A DNA stretch of 64,000 nt from Comamonas denitrificans (lineage in GTDB: Bacteria > Pseudomonadota > Gammaproteobacteria > Burkholderiales > Burkholderiaceae_C). Positions 8,965-17,116 of the stretch are shown here, piece by piece. The DNA is taken from assembly GCF_017368815.1 (NCBI RefSeq), contig NZ_JAFNME010000012.1, positions 1 through 64,000 on the forward strand, given 5' to 3'. The notes beneath the pieces were generated by a model, which was not told where the DNA came from, ran no database searches, and saw only the letters and a list, made by a program, of their open reading frames with translations. Every line of letters starts with the position of its first letter. Position 1 is the first letter of the stretch. The translations under genes and the position numbers were made by a program.

Positions 8965-10920
8965 TCAGTCTCGCATATTCAGATGCGACCCTAGCGCGTT
9001 TTGCAGTGTTGTAAGCATCGCACTGTGGTGGGCTTGCACCTGTGCGTCGCCCCAGCCATCGCGCAGGGCAATGTCTGCCATCTGCCGCAACTTGGGGCTT
9101 TGTTGGGCGATGATGTCTTTGAAGTTCTCGGCCTTGGCCTTTGGAAAACTATTGCTGAATTTGGAGTTTGCGCCGACGCTTACCAGCGCAAGATTGCCCA
9201 GAAGGTGCAGTTTTTTGTCTGTGACCTCAGCACCGGACTGCTGTTTATCTGGGTGCTGCGGATAAAAATGCTCGATCGAGGTGCGAAATTGAAATTTGAA
9301 GTCCTTTTTCGTTGCCTCGTCCAGCAACAAATAGTCTAGGTAGGTGAAAACAATCCGGGCAATGCCAAAGCCTTGTGGATGCGCATTGGGCTGCTCGTCG
9401 GACGGCTCCTTAGTGTCAAAAAAAGCAGATTTCACTTTGGCGCGGGCATAGTTCTGCAATAAATCGACCAGACCAGCACTGGTAATGGTGCCTGGCTTCT
9501 CTTGCCGGACCAACCACTGCAGGGTCTGGGTGATCCAGTGCATGGTGCGCGGCGAGGTGTAGGTGATGCGCAGCATAGACTGCAGTAGCAACGCATCGCG
9601 GGTCGTGGTGTCGGGCTCTCTCTCATCGGTCGTAGCGTTTTGCCAGAAGGTAGGCGGATAGTCGGGTCTCGCGCTGCTGGTGTTTTTCTGCAGGCGCTGC
9701 AAAGACCAGTCGCCCTCTTCACTGTCGGTGCTGGCCGTGAACTGGCGCTTCAAAATGAAAGCATCAAAAAGGTTGCGGCATTTGAGCAGGGTAAAAGCGA
9801 AGTCCCGCACCCATTGCACCTCATGATCTGTGGGCATGGCATTGGTGAACGATGCGATCAAGTGCTTATCGTCGAGCTGCCCTTCGTTTTCATCACCCTG
9901 GCCATTTTTGACCTTTAAGACATGCAGCAGAAAAACCGAAAATTCGATGGTTGAGCGAAAACGCTCGTTACCTTCATCAGCGCTGGATTTCTGCACATGG
10001 GCCTGGGCGTATTTTTGCAATGCATCCTCCAGCGACAAGGCTGCGACTGCTGAAAAGGTAGAGGTAGAGGCATCGAATTGCGAACGCATACGGAGCAATG
10101 CGTTGAAGTCCGCAGGCACCAGCCAGCACCAGTCATCGCCAAAGATCGTGCTGCGCAAGCCTGTATCGCCCCGGGCCAATGACATTTGCACGTAAGTGTC
10201 CATGTCGGCACAGGCATCCCAAATCCAGGCGAAGCCGGCACGCTCGGCATCCGGCAGCTTGCTCATCAGTCGCGCTTTGACGATATCCACCTGCAGCAAC
10301 TGCTGGCCGCGTGTATTCATGATCTCGAAATAACGGTTCAGGTCGGTTGTCGGCGGCAGCGACGCACGCACCACGGTGACTTTGAAACGCAAGAACTCGG
10401 CAAACTTCCCCCGGCTGACCGAGTCACGAAATTTTGTTTCAATGGTTTGGTGGATGATATTGAAGCCCTCATGGATACCGCCATCTTCCTCAGTCAAAGA
10501 ATCTTGCACCTGCCTGCCGTCTCGATAGGATGCCTGACCCACCCGCCGCAGCGCCTCTGAAGCGCGCGCCCGTGATTCATATTGCAGTCGACCTTTATGG
10601 CGGTCGTAGGGTTGGGGACCGACATGCTCCAAAAAAGTCAAAAGCAGGTACAGCGTGGTCAGGCGCTGTTGGCCGTCAATCACTTCAAAGTCGTTGGGCT
10701 TGGCTCTTGGTGTGACGACGAGGTTGCCCAAGAAATAGCTGCTCTCATGGCCCATTGCCGCATCTTGAATATCGCTGATGAGCTGTTCAATCTGCACTGC
10801 CCGCCAAGCGTAGTTGCGCTGATAGATCGGCACGGTGTACACGTTGCCATGGCTGAATAGCTCATCCACTGTCAGCAACTCGGGTTTCAATGCATCGGGA
10901 TTCATTGCGTTGGCACTCAT
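8965..10920 (-). CDS. GmrSD-type DUF262-DUF1524 restriction protein
   Basis: This is a 651-residue fusion of the two modules of type IV restriction enzymes such as GmrSD, which cleave modified phage DNA. The N-terminal DUF262 module shows YQRNYAW at residues 33-39 and the nucleotide-hydrolysis motif DGQQRLTTL at 82-90. The C-terminal DUF1524 nuclease module shows IEHFYPQ (His551) and then LGNLALVSVGANSKFSN, the expected His-Me finger pattern. The start is the ATG at 10920, which overlaps the stop of the preceding DUF262 gene as ATGA, giving translational coupling. The longer frame upstream is a shadow of that gene. The actual target is not known. Confidence 0.88.
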   Translation of the reverse strand: MSANAMNPDALKPELLTVDELFSHGNVYTVPIYQRNYAWRAVQIEQLISDIQDAAMGHESSYFLGNLVVTPRAKPNDFEVIDGQQRLTTLYLLLTFLEHVGPQPYDRHKGRLQYESRARASEALRRVGQASYRDGRQVQDSLTEEDGGIHEGFNIIHQTIETKFRDSVSRGKFAEFLRFKVTVVRASLPPTTDLNRYFEIMNTRGQQLLQVDIVKARLMSKLPDAERAGFAWIWDACADMDTYVQMSLARGDTGLRSTIFGDDWCWLVPADFNALLRMRSQFDASTSTFSAVAALSLEDALQKYAQAHVQKSSADEGNERFRSTIEFSVFLLHVLKVKNGQGDENEGQLDDKHLIASFTNAMPTDHEVQWVRDFAFTLLKCRNLFDAFILKRQFTASTDSEEGDWSLQRLQKNTSSARPDYPPTFWQNATTDEREPDTTTRDALLLQSMLRITYTSPRTMHWITQTLQWLVRQEKPGTITSAGLVDLLQNYARAKVKSAFFDTKEPSDEQPNAHPQGFGIARIVFTYLDYLLLDEATKKDFKFQFRTSIEHFYPQHPDKQQSGAEVTDKKLHLLGNLALVSVGANSKFSNSFPKAKAENFKDIIAQQSPKLRQMADIALRDGWGDAQVQAHHSAMLTTLQNALGSHLNMRD

Positions 10921-12194
10921 GGTGTATTTGTCTTGGTAATAAAGGCCACGAGGGCTTTTTCGTGTTCTGCGTGGGGTGGCTTGAGCTGCACGGAAAGTTG
11001 TCTGAGTGCCTGCACAGGGGCGGTGTTGCGCATGAGGACGAAGGGCGATGCAGCATCCTTGCCCCGCGCCCGGTTGTCGGCAGAGGCGAATTGCACGCGG
11101 GTCATGGCTACGCGTAGGGCGTAGGCCCATGCAAACAAGGTGTCACGCGCATGCCTAAATTCGTGGGTGCCGCATTTATTGGTGAAATACAGCAACGCAG
11201 CAATGAATAGCTCATAGACATAGCGATAGCGGCTTTGCGAGCCATCAAACGCACCCGCATATTCCTTGGCCTCTTTTTCCAGCACCGCCAATTCCTGGAG
11301 CATGAACGACACCATTTCAAAAAAAGGGCGGCCTGCAATTGGCGGGGCATCCAGTTGGAAACGGCTGCGGCCTACATCCCGGGCATCGTGCTCCGTCGAG
11401 GGGATCCAGGCCGTTAAAAGCGGCATCGCGGCTTGCGCAGCCAGGTGATAGCGTTCGCTGGGCAGCAAAAATCCACTGCGGGCTTTGGGCGAAATACCCT
11501 TGAACATTCCAATATCGTGTATCGAAAATCCCGGCGCACTCTTGCCACGCGACCAGCAGGCAATGCGGTACAGAAAGGTTGAGAACAGTCGGTTGAGTTG
11601 TTTGTCATCGACCGATTCCCAGGCTTGCACCACAGCCGCTTGCATTGCCGTCGATTCGCCACGCATCTCGCGCAGGTGGTAGGCCTTGAGTAGATCGTGG
11701 GGGGCCAGTGGTTTGCCTCGGTAATTTTGGGAATCGAACACCCGAAAGGCTTCATCCACATCGTCGGTCACGATGCGCACCAACTGGCAGCGGGTGCGGA
11801 TGAAGTCCAGAAGATCGTCTTTTCCCTTTCCATCCAGCCTTGCCAATTTCTGCTCAAGCGCCTGCCAAACCAGTTTGACCGGATTGTTGTCAGCCGCTTT
11901 GTCTAGGGCCAGGGCGTGGTCGGATTGAAGGATGGCAAAAATCATCTTCAAGGTCAGCAACCTTTGCTGGCCATCGACCACATCGAGCCAGCCCGCACGC
12001 GCATGAAGAATGACCGCTCCCAGGACGTAAGGGATTTGTGCCTTGCTGGCCTGCGCATCTCGCAGGTCATCCAGCAATTGCAAAGCGGTGGCGGGTTGCC
12101 AACTGTAGGGGCGCTGGTATTGAGGAATGCGCAGGTTTTGCTCCAGCAGGTCGCCGATGCTGATGGCGCTCACCCCAGTGGCTTGGATGGTCAT
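10917..12194 (-). CDS. Stand-alone DUF262 protein
   Basis: This 425-residue protein has the DUF262 hallmarks YQRPYSW (residues 26-32), DGQQRLLTL (74-82) and YRGKPLAPHDLLKAYHLRE. It lacks the C-terminal EHxxP/NSKxSN nuclease motifs, so it should hydrolyse nucleotide but not cut DNA by itself. Its C-terminal half (helical, with MVSFMLQELAVLEKEAKEY) is not a domain I recognise. It overlaps the GmrSD-type gene by 4 bp and follows the AAA+ gene by 72 bp. The layout suggests a regulatory or sensor partner for the nuclease. Confidence 0.85.
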   Translation of the reverse strand: MTIQATGVSAISIGDLLEQNLRIPQYQRPYSWQPATALQLLDDLRDAQASKAQIPYVLGAVILHARAGWLDVVDGQQRLLTLKMIFAILQSDHALALDKAADNNPVKLVWQALEQKLARLDGKGKDDLLDFIRTRCQLVRIVTDDVDEAFRVFDSQNYRGKPLAPHDLLKAYHLREMRGESTAMQAAVVQAWESVDDKQLNRLFSTFLYRIACWSRGKSAPGFSIHDIGMFKGISPKARSGFLLPSERYHLAAQAAMPLLTAWIPSTEHDARDVGRSRFQLDAPPIAGRPFFEMVSFMLQELAVLEKEAKEYAGAFDGSQSRYRYVYELFIAALLYFTNKCGTHEFRHARDTLFAWAYALRVAMTRVQFASADNRARGKDAASPFVLMRNTAPVQALRQLSVQLKPPHAEHEKALVAFITKTNTP

Positions 12195-12266
12195 GTGCTT
12201 GTCCTTGTCTTTTCAAATGCTATTGTTTTTGCAATCAGATTCATTTTTACTGATCTGTGAGGCTGC

Positions 12267-14381
12267 TCACACAAATCCCATCACCCCTTTCGCTCCCTCC
12301 TTCAAGGCACACTCCGCTTCCAACTGCGCCACCAGCGCCGCCGCATCGGCCAGCGGCCTGAATCGCCCCTGGCGCAGCACCGCCGCAAAATCCCCTGGCG
12401 TGACATAGCGCAGCCGTGCCAGGCGGGATTGCTCAGAACTGCCAGGCGTGGCCAACCCCAGCTGCGCACAGTGGCGCAGCAGTAGCGCCCAGGCTTGCTC
12501 AGGGCGCAAAAAATCGAGTTTCACTTTCAGGTCAAAGCGCCGCAGCGCGGCCTGATCCAGCCCGTGCATCAAATTGGTGGTGGCGATGAATACGCCGCTG
12601 AAGCTTTCCATTTGCGTGAGCATTTCATTGACTTGGCTCACTTCCCAACTGCGCTGTGCGCCACGGCGGTCTTGCAAAAAGCCGTCCACCTCGTCGATCA
12701 ACAGCAGCGCACCATCCTGTTCGGCGGCACGAAAGGCGTGGGCAAGGTTTTTCTCGCATTCCCCCACCCACATCGATTGCAGATCAGAGGCCTGCTTGAC
12801 CAGCAGTGGCATATCCAGCTGCTGCGCCAGCCAGCGGCCATAAGCGGTTTTACCGGTACCTGGTGGCCCGTACAGGCACAAGCGGGCGCTTTTGTGTCTG
12901 GCGACGCCTTGGGCAATGGCGGCCAGGTCAGCATCGGCATGGATGAAGGCCGGGTCGTACACCTGGGGCAGTTGGTTGGCTGCTTGGCGCTGCAAACTGG
13001 GGTGGCCCTGGGCTTGCAGGGTGTTATTGACCAAGCGCTCCAGCGCCACGGCAGGGCATGGTGTTTGACTTTGGTCTTGCTCGAGGGGGCATGCTTGCAT
13101 GCTGCGCACCACTTTGGCCGCCCGGGCCACTACGGCAGGAGCCAGGTGCTCGGACTGACTCATGCGGTGCATCGCTGGGCTATCCAACAAGCCTTGGCAC
13201 TGCTGGTCGATGATGCGCAAGCGCTGGCTTTGCGGCGGTACGGGCAACTCAAACACCATATCAAAGCGGCGGATAAAGGCCGCATCCAGCGCCCCGCTGT
13301 TTGAGAGCCACAAGGTGGGCATCGGATTGCTTTCCAGCATGCGATTGACCCAGGCCTTGCGCTGCTGGGCGGTGCTTTTGCCCCCCAGTGGGTGGGTGCT
13401 ATCGTTAAAAACATCTTCGACTTCATCAAACATCAATAGCGCCCGGCGCTGACTGAAAAAGCTTTGTGCCGCTTGCAAAGCACGCAAACGCCGTTCGGCA
13501 TTGATGGGATCGCCATCACTGTCTTCGCTGGCCACTTCAAACAGCTCACAGCCCAAGGCCGCAGCCAGGGTGCGGGCCAATTCGGTTTTGCCCGTGCCGG
13601 GGCTGCCATGGATGAAAAAATTCACGCCGTGCTGGCCTTGCTGGCTGGCTTGGCGCAGGTAAGGCAGGGCGATGTCCAGCTGGGGCTGGATGTGGGGATA
13701 GTCCTCCAGAGCCAATTGCGCAGGTGGGGCCGCTTGCACGACACCACGCAGCAGTTGCAAGATGTCGTTGGTTTCGCTGTGCATGCGGTCGGCAAAGCTG
13801 CCTGAGAGCAAGTCCAAACACCCCCGCAATTGGCGTGGGCCACTGCGGTCCAGCACCACCAAGCCGGTGCGGCTCAAAACGGCTTGCGGTGCCAAAGCGG
13901 TGCGAATGTCCTGCACGGGAAAATCCAAAATCACCGCCAAGCAAGCCGCTACGCGGGCAGAAGACAAATTACCCAAATAATCCGCCGCAGACTCCAACAA
14001 CGGCTCTTGGTGAATGGCACAGGCAAACGCCAAAATCTGCTCATCCACAGGACTCAGGTTAGCCAGCGCGGCCAGCCGCTGGGTGTTGCTGCGCATGATG
14101 GCGTGGGGGTGGACTCGGTGGCGTTGCCTTTCGGCGGCGCTATAGCGTTGGCGCAGCTCTAGACGCACCGCTCGCGCATCAAAAGGGCGTTCGCCTTCGT
14201 CCAGCCACGCCTGCAGCCCCAGGGCGCTGGCCAACTCATCGCAGCGAAAACCGTGGTTTTGCACCCACTCTTTGTAGCCCCCCAGAGGGTGCAAGATGCG
14301 CAAAATCCACAACCGCACAATCGGAGCAAGGGCCTCGGTGGCGTTGTAAGTGGGTCGAGTACGAAAATATTTTTTCACCAT
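12267..14381 (-). CDS. Tandem AAA+ ATPase of the defence-like operon
   Basis: This 704-residue protein has two AAA+ modules. The N-terminal helical region (1-230) has no motif I recognise. The first ATPase has Walker A GSPGTGKT at 259-266 and Walker B LLMFDEVED at about 315-323. The second has GPPGTGKT at 505-512 and LLLIDEVDG at about 559-567. The arrangement resembles CDC48-like remodellers. The ATG at 14381 is chosen because GGAG lies 5-6 bases upstream. The much longer open frame to 16607 is antisense to uvrD and was rejected. It is the first gene of the cluster and probably powers DNA or protein remodelling for the DUF262 partners. Confidence 0.8.
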   Translation of the reverse strand: MVKKYFRTRPTYNATEALAPIVRLWILRILHPLGGYKEWVQNHGFRCDELASALGLQAWLDEGERPFDARAVRLELRQRYSAAERQRHRVHPHAIMRSNTQRLAALANLSPVDEQILAFACAIHQEPLLESAADYLGNLSSARVAACLAVILDFPVQDIRTALAPQAVLSRTGLVVLDRSGPRQLRGCLDLLSGSFADRMHSETNDILQLLRGVVQAAPPAQLALEDYPHIQPQLDIALPYLRQASQQGQHGVNFFIHGSPGTGKTELARTLAAALGCELFEVASEDSDGDPINAERRLRALQAAQSFFSQRRALLMFDEVEDVFNDSTHPLGGKSTAQQRKAWVNRMLESNPMPTLWLSNSGALDAAFIRRFDMVFELPVPPQSQRLRIIDQQCQGLLDSPAMHRMSQSEHLAPAVVARAAKVVRSMQACPLEQDQSQTPCPAVALERLVNNTLQAQGHPSLQRQAANQLPQVYDPAFIHADADLAAIAQGVARHKSARLCLYGPPGTGKTAYGRWLAQQLDMPLLVKQASDLQSMWVGECEKNLAHAFRAAEQDGALLLIDEVDGFLQDRRGAQRSWEVSQVNEMLTQMESFSGVFIATTNLMHGLDQAALRRFDLKVKLDFLRPEQAWALLLRHCAQLGLATPGSSEQSRLARLRYVTPGDFAAVLRQGRFRPLADAAALVAQLEAECALKEGAKGVMGFV

Positions 14382-14492
14382 AGCAGCTCCATTCATCTGG
14401 AGGCCATGATGCCTGCCTGCTACGACAAATTGCGTCGCAATAAACCAACCTGGCGGCAGTGCCCCGGCGGCGGCCCCTCCTACAATCGCCCG

Positions 14493-16907
14493 ATGCCTTT
14501 GTCTGCCCCACTTTTTTCTCCCTCCTCCCCCAACGCCCCTGACCTGCCCCTGCTGCACGGCCTCAACCCCGAGCAACTGGCCGCCGTCACCCTGCCCCAA
14601 GGCCATGCGCTGATTTTGGCAGGGGCCGGTTCTGGCAAAACGCGGGTGCTGACCACGCGCATTGCCTGGTTGCTGCACATGGGGTATGCCTCGCCCGGCG
14701 GCATCATGGCCGTCACCTTCACCAACAAAGCGGCCAAAGAGATGCAAACGCGCCTGTCCGCCCTGCTGCCCATCAGCCTGCGCGGCATGTGGATGGGCAC
14801 CTTCCACGGCCTGTGCAACCGCCTGCTGCGGGCGCACCACCAGGCGGCGGGGCTGCCCGCCACGTTTCAGATTCTGGATATGCAAGACCAGCTCTCGGCC
14901 ATCAAGCGGCTGTGCAAGGCCTTCAACGTGGATACCGAGCGCTACCCGCCCAAGCAGCTGGGCTGGTTTTTTGCCAGTTGCAAAGAAGACGGCCTGCGCC
15001 CCAAAGATGTGCCTACGCACGACCCGGATACGCGCAAAAAGGTCGAGCTGTACCAACTTTACGAAGACCAGTGCCAGCGCGAGGGCGTGGTTGATTTTGC
15101 CGAACTGCTGCTGCGCTCTTACGAGCTGCTGCGCGACCACCCGGCCTTGCGCCAGCACTACCAACAGCGCTTTCGCTACCTGCTGGTCGATGAGTTCCAG
15201 GACACCAACAAGCTGCAATACCAGTGGCTCAAACTGCTGGCCGGGGAAATGGAAGACGGGCGCATCGTCGGCACCAGCAGCGTGCTGGCCGTGGGCGATG
15301 ACGACCAAAGCATCTACGCCTTTCGCGGCGCACGCGTGGGCAATATGCAAGACTTTTTGCGCGAATTTGCCGTGCCGCACCAGATCAAGCTGGAGCGCAA
15401 CTACCGCAGCCACGGCAACATCCTGGACTGCGCCAACGCCTTGATTGAAAACAACAGCCAGCGCCTGGGCAAAAACCTGACCACCGACCAGGGCGCGGGC
15501 GAACCGGTGCGCATCCACGAAGCGCCCACCGATCTGGACGAAGCGCGTTGGCTGGTCGAGGAAATCCAGGCGCTCACCAAAAACGACGGCTTCCCGCGCC
15601 AGGAAATCGCCCTGCTCTACCGCAGCAACGCCCAAAGCCGCGTGCTGGAAAGCCGCCTGTTCAATGCCGGCATCCCCTACCGCGTGTATGGCGGCCTGCG
15701 CTTTTTTGAACGCGCGGAAATCAAGCACGCCCTGGCCTACCTGCGCCTGCTGGAGAACCCGCAGGACGACACCAGCTTTTTGCGCGTGGTGAACTTTCCG
15801 GCCCGGGGCATCGGCGCCCGCAGCATCGAAGCCTTGCAGGAAGAAGCCCGCCAGACCGGCTGCAGCCTGCTGGATGCCACCACCTTGGTCAGCGGCGCGG
15901 CCGGGGCCAAGCTGCGCAGCTTTCACGCCCTGATCGACGTGATGCGCGAAGCCGTGGCCGGGCAAAGCCTGCGCCACACCATCGAACATGTGCTGCACGC
16001 CAGCGGCCTGCAAGAGCATTACCGCGCCGACAAAGAAGGTCAGGAGCGCCTGGAAAACCTGGACGAACTCATCAACGCCGCCGAAAGCTTTGTGCTGCAA
16101 GAAGGCTTTGGCAAAGATGCCATCGCCCTGCCGCTGGATGAAACGGCCAGCGCCGCCCCCGCCGCGCTCACGCAAAGCCCGGCCAGCCAGGGCATTGACC
16201 CCCGCCTGCCGCTGCTCAACCAACCGCTGGCTGGCACCGATGCCGACACCGGCGAAACCCTCTCGCCGCTGCAAGCCTTCCTCGTCCACGCTGCACTGGA
16301 GGCGGGCGACAACCAGGCCCAGGCCGGGCAGGATGCCGTGCAGCTCATGACCGTACACGCCAGCAAGGGGCTGGAGTTTGATGCCGTGTTCATCGTCGGC
16401 CTGGAAGAAGGCCTGTTCCCCCACGAAAACGCCCTGAGCGACAAGGGCGGTCTGGAGGAAGAGCGCCGCCTGATGTACGTGGCCATCACCCGCGCCCGCC
16501 AGCGCCTGTACCTGAGCCACGCGCAAAGCCGCATGCTGCACGGGCGCACCAGCTTCAACCTGCCCAGCCGCTTTCTCGATGAGCTGCCCAGCGCCTGCGT
16601 AAAGCACCTCAGCGCACGCGGGTTTGGCAGTTTTAGTCCTAAAAAAGAAGCTGCTTCCGCTTACTCAACAAGGTTTTCAAATACATTTAATTCTGAAAAC
16701 ATTATTAAATCAGCGGATACAGCTCTTGCTTCAAAGAACACTGGCAGCATTACCAAAGGCCAAACCGTGTTCCACGCCAAGTTTGGCGAAGGCCGCGTCC
16801 TGGCCATCGAAGGCGTGGGCGACGATGCCCGCGCCCAAGTGAACTTCCCGCGCCACGGCAGCAAATGGCTGGCGCTGGCGATTGCTAAATTGACGGTGGT
16901 GGAGTAG
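14493..16907 (+). CDS. uvrD: UvrD-type superfamily 1 DNA helicase
   Basis: This 3'-5' helicase acts in nucleotide-excision and mismatch repair. The 804-residue protein shows Walker A GAGSGKT near residue 43, the motif VDEFQDTN, then GDDDQSIYAFRGA, and late motifs QLMTVHASKGLEFD and VAITRARQRLYL. The C-terminal domain that binds RNA polymerase in UvrD/PcrA is kept (VFHAKFGEGRVLAIEG). Between them, residues about 716-746 are encoded by a full copy of the dispersed palindrome. The ATG at 14493 lies 7 bp after TACAAT, so the mRNA could be leaderless. It is divergent from the AAA+ gene. Confidence 0.93.
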   Translation: MPLSAPLFSPSSPNAPDLPLLHGLNPEQLAAVTLPQGHALILAGAGSGKTRVLTTRIAWLLHMGYASPGGIMAVTFTNKAAKEMQTRLSALLPISLRGMWMGTFHGLCNRLLRAHHQAAGLPATFQILDMQDQLSAIKRLCKAFNVDTERYPPKQLGWFFASCKEDGLRPKDVPTHDPDTRKKVELYQLYEDQCQREGVVDFAELLLRSYELLRDHPALRQHYQQRFRYLLVDEFQDTNKLQYQWLKLLAGEMEDGRIVGTSSVLAVGDDDQSIYAFRGARVGNMQDFLREFAVPHQIKLERNYRSHGNILDCANALIENNSQRLGKNLTTDQGAGEPVRIHEAPTDLDEARWLVEEIQALTKNDGFPRQEIALLYRSNAQSRVLESRLFNAGIPYRVYGGLRFFERAEIKHALAYLRLLENPQDDTSFLRVVNFPARGIGARSIEALQEEARQTGCSLLDATTLVSGAAGAKLRSFHALIDVMREAVAGQSLRHTIEHVLHASGLQEHYRADKEGQERLENLDELINAAESFVLQEGFGKDAIALPLDETASAAPAALTQSPASQGIDPRLPLLNQPLAGTDADTGETLSPLQAFLVHAALEAGDNQAQAGQDAVQLMTVHASKGLEFDAVFIVGLEEGLFPHENALSDKGGLEEERRLMYVAITRARQRLYLSHAQSRMLHGRTSFNLPSRFLDELPSACVKHLSARGFGSFSPKKEAASAYSTRFSNTFNSENIIKSADTALASKNTGSITKGQTVFHAKFGEGRVLAIEGVGDDARAQVNFPRHGSKWLALAIAKLTVVE
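16640..16730. repeat. Palindromic element in frame within uvrD
   Basis: Both arms are visible: GAAGCTGCTTCCGCTTA on the left and TCAGCGGATACAGCTC on the right, with an AT-rich middle. They match intergenic copies such as 2362-2438. The insert keeps the reading frame and encodes a Ser/Ala/Lys/Asn-rich linker (KKEAASAYS...SADTALASK). Confidence 0.75.
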
Positions 16908-17045
16908 CCAGCAGCCCAGATCGCCCCAAATCAGCACAGATCAGCCCAGCGGGTTGGGGGTGCTCACATGACTACCATTCATAGATGGGTGAAATAAAAC
17001 CATTTTCTTTCACTCACAGACCCCTCTACCATGCGGGCCACCCAG

Positions 17046-17095
17046 TCCGTGCGCACCGCTGCGCCCCCTGCAGCCAGTGCGCACGGCTTTTTATT
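17046..17095 (+). terminator. Terminator or attenuator upstream of the MetE-like gene
   Basis: The stem CCGTGCGCAC / GTGCGCACGG with a loop of about 20 bases is followed by CTTTTTATT, ending about 20 bp before the start codon of the methionine synthase gene. It may end uvrD transcripts. Its position right in front of the next gene would also suit attenuation. A separate inverted repeat GTGAAA...TTTCAC is at 16986-17011. Confidence 0.6.
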
Positions 17096-17116
17096 GGTAT
17101 GAAAGGAATCCCCCGC

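Noticed and set aside
10920-11130. 70-residue N-terminal extension of the GmrSD-type protein
   Set aside because: It lies wholly inside the upstream DUF262 gene in another frame. The ATGA overlap gives a natural start.
14382-16607. Large upstream extension of the AAA+ gene on the minus strand
   Set aside because: This open frame is antisense to uvrD, is Val/Gln/Ala/Gly-rich as GC-rich shadows are, and the real gene has an ATG with GGAG at 14381.
16986-17100. SAM or SAH riboswitch before the MetE-like gene
   Set aside because: The conserved core sequences of the classes I know were not found; only a terminator-like hairpin and a dyad remain.
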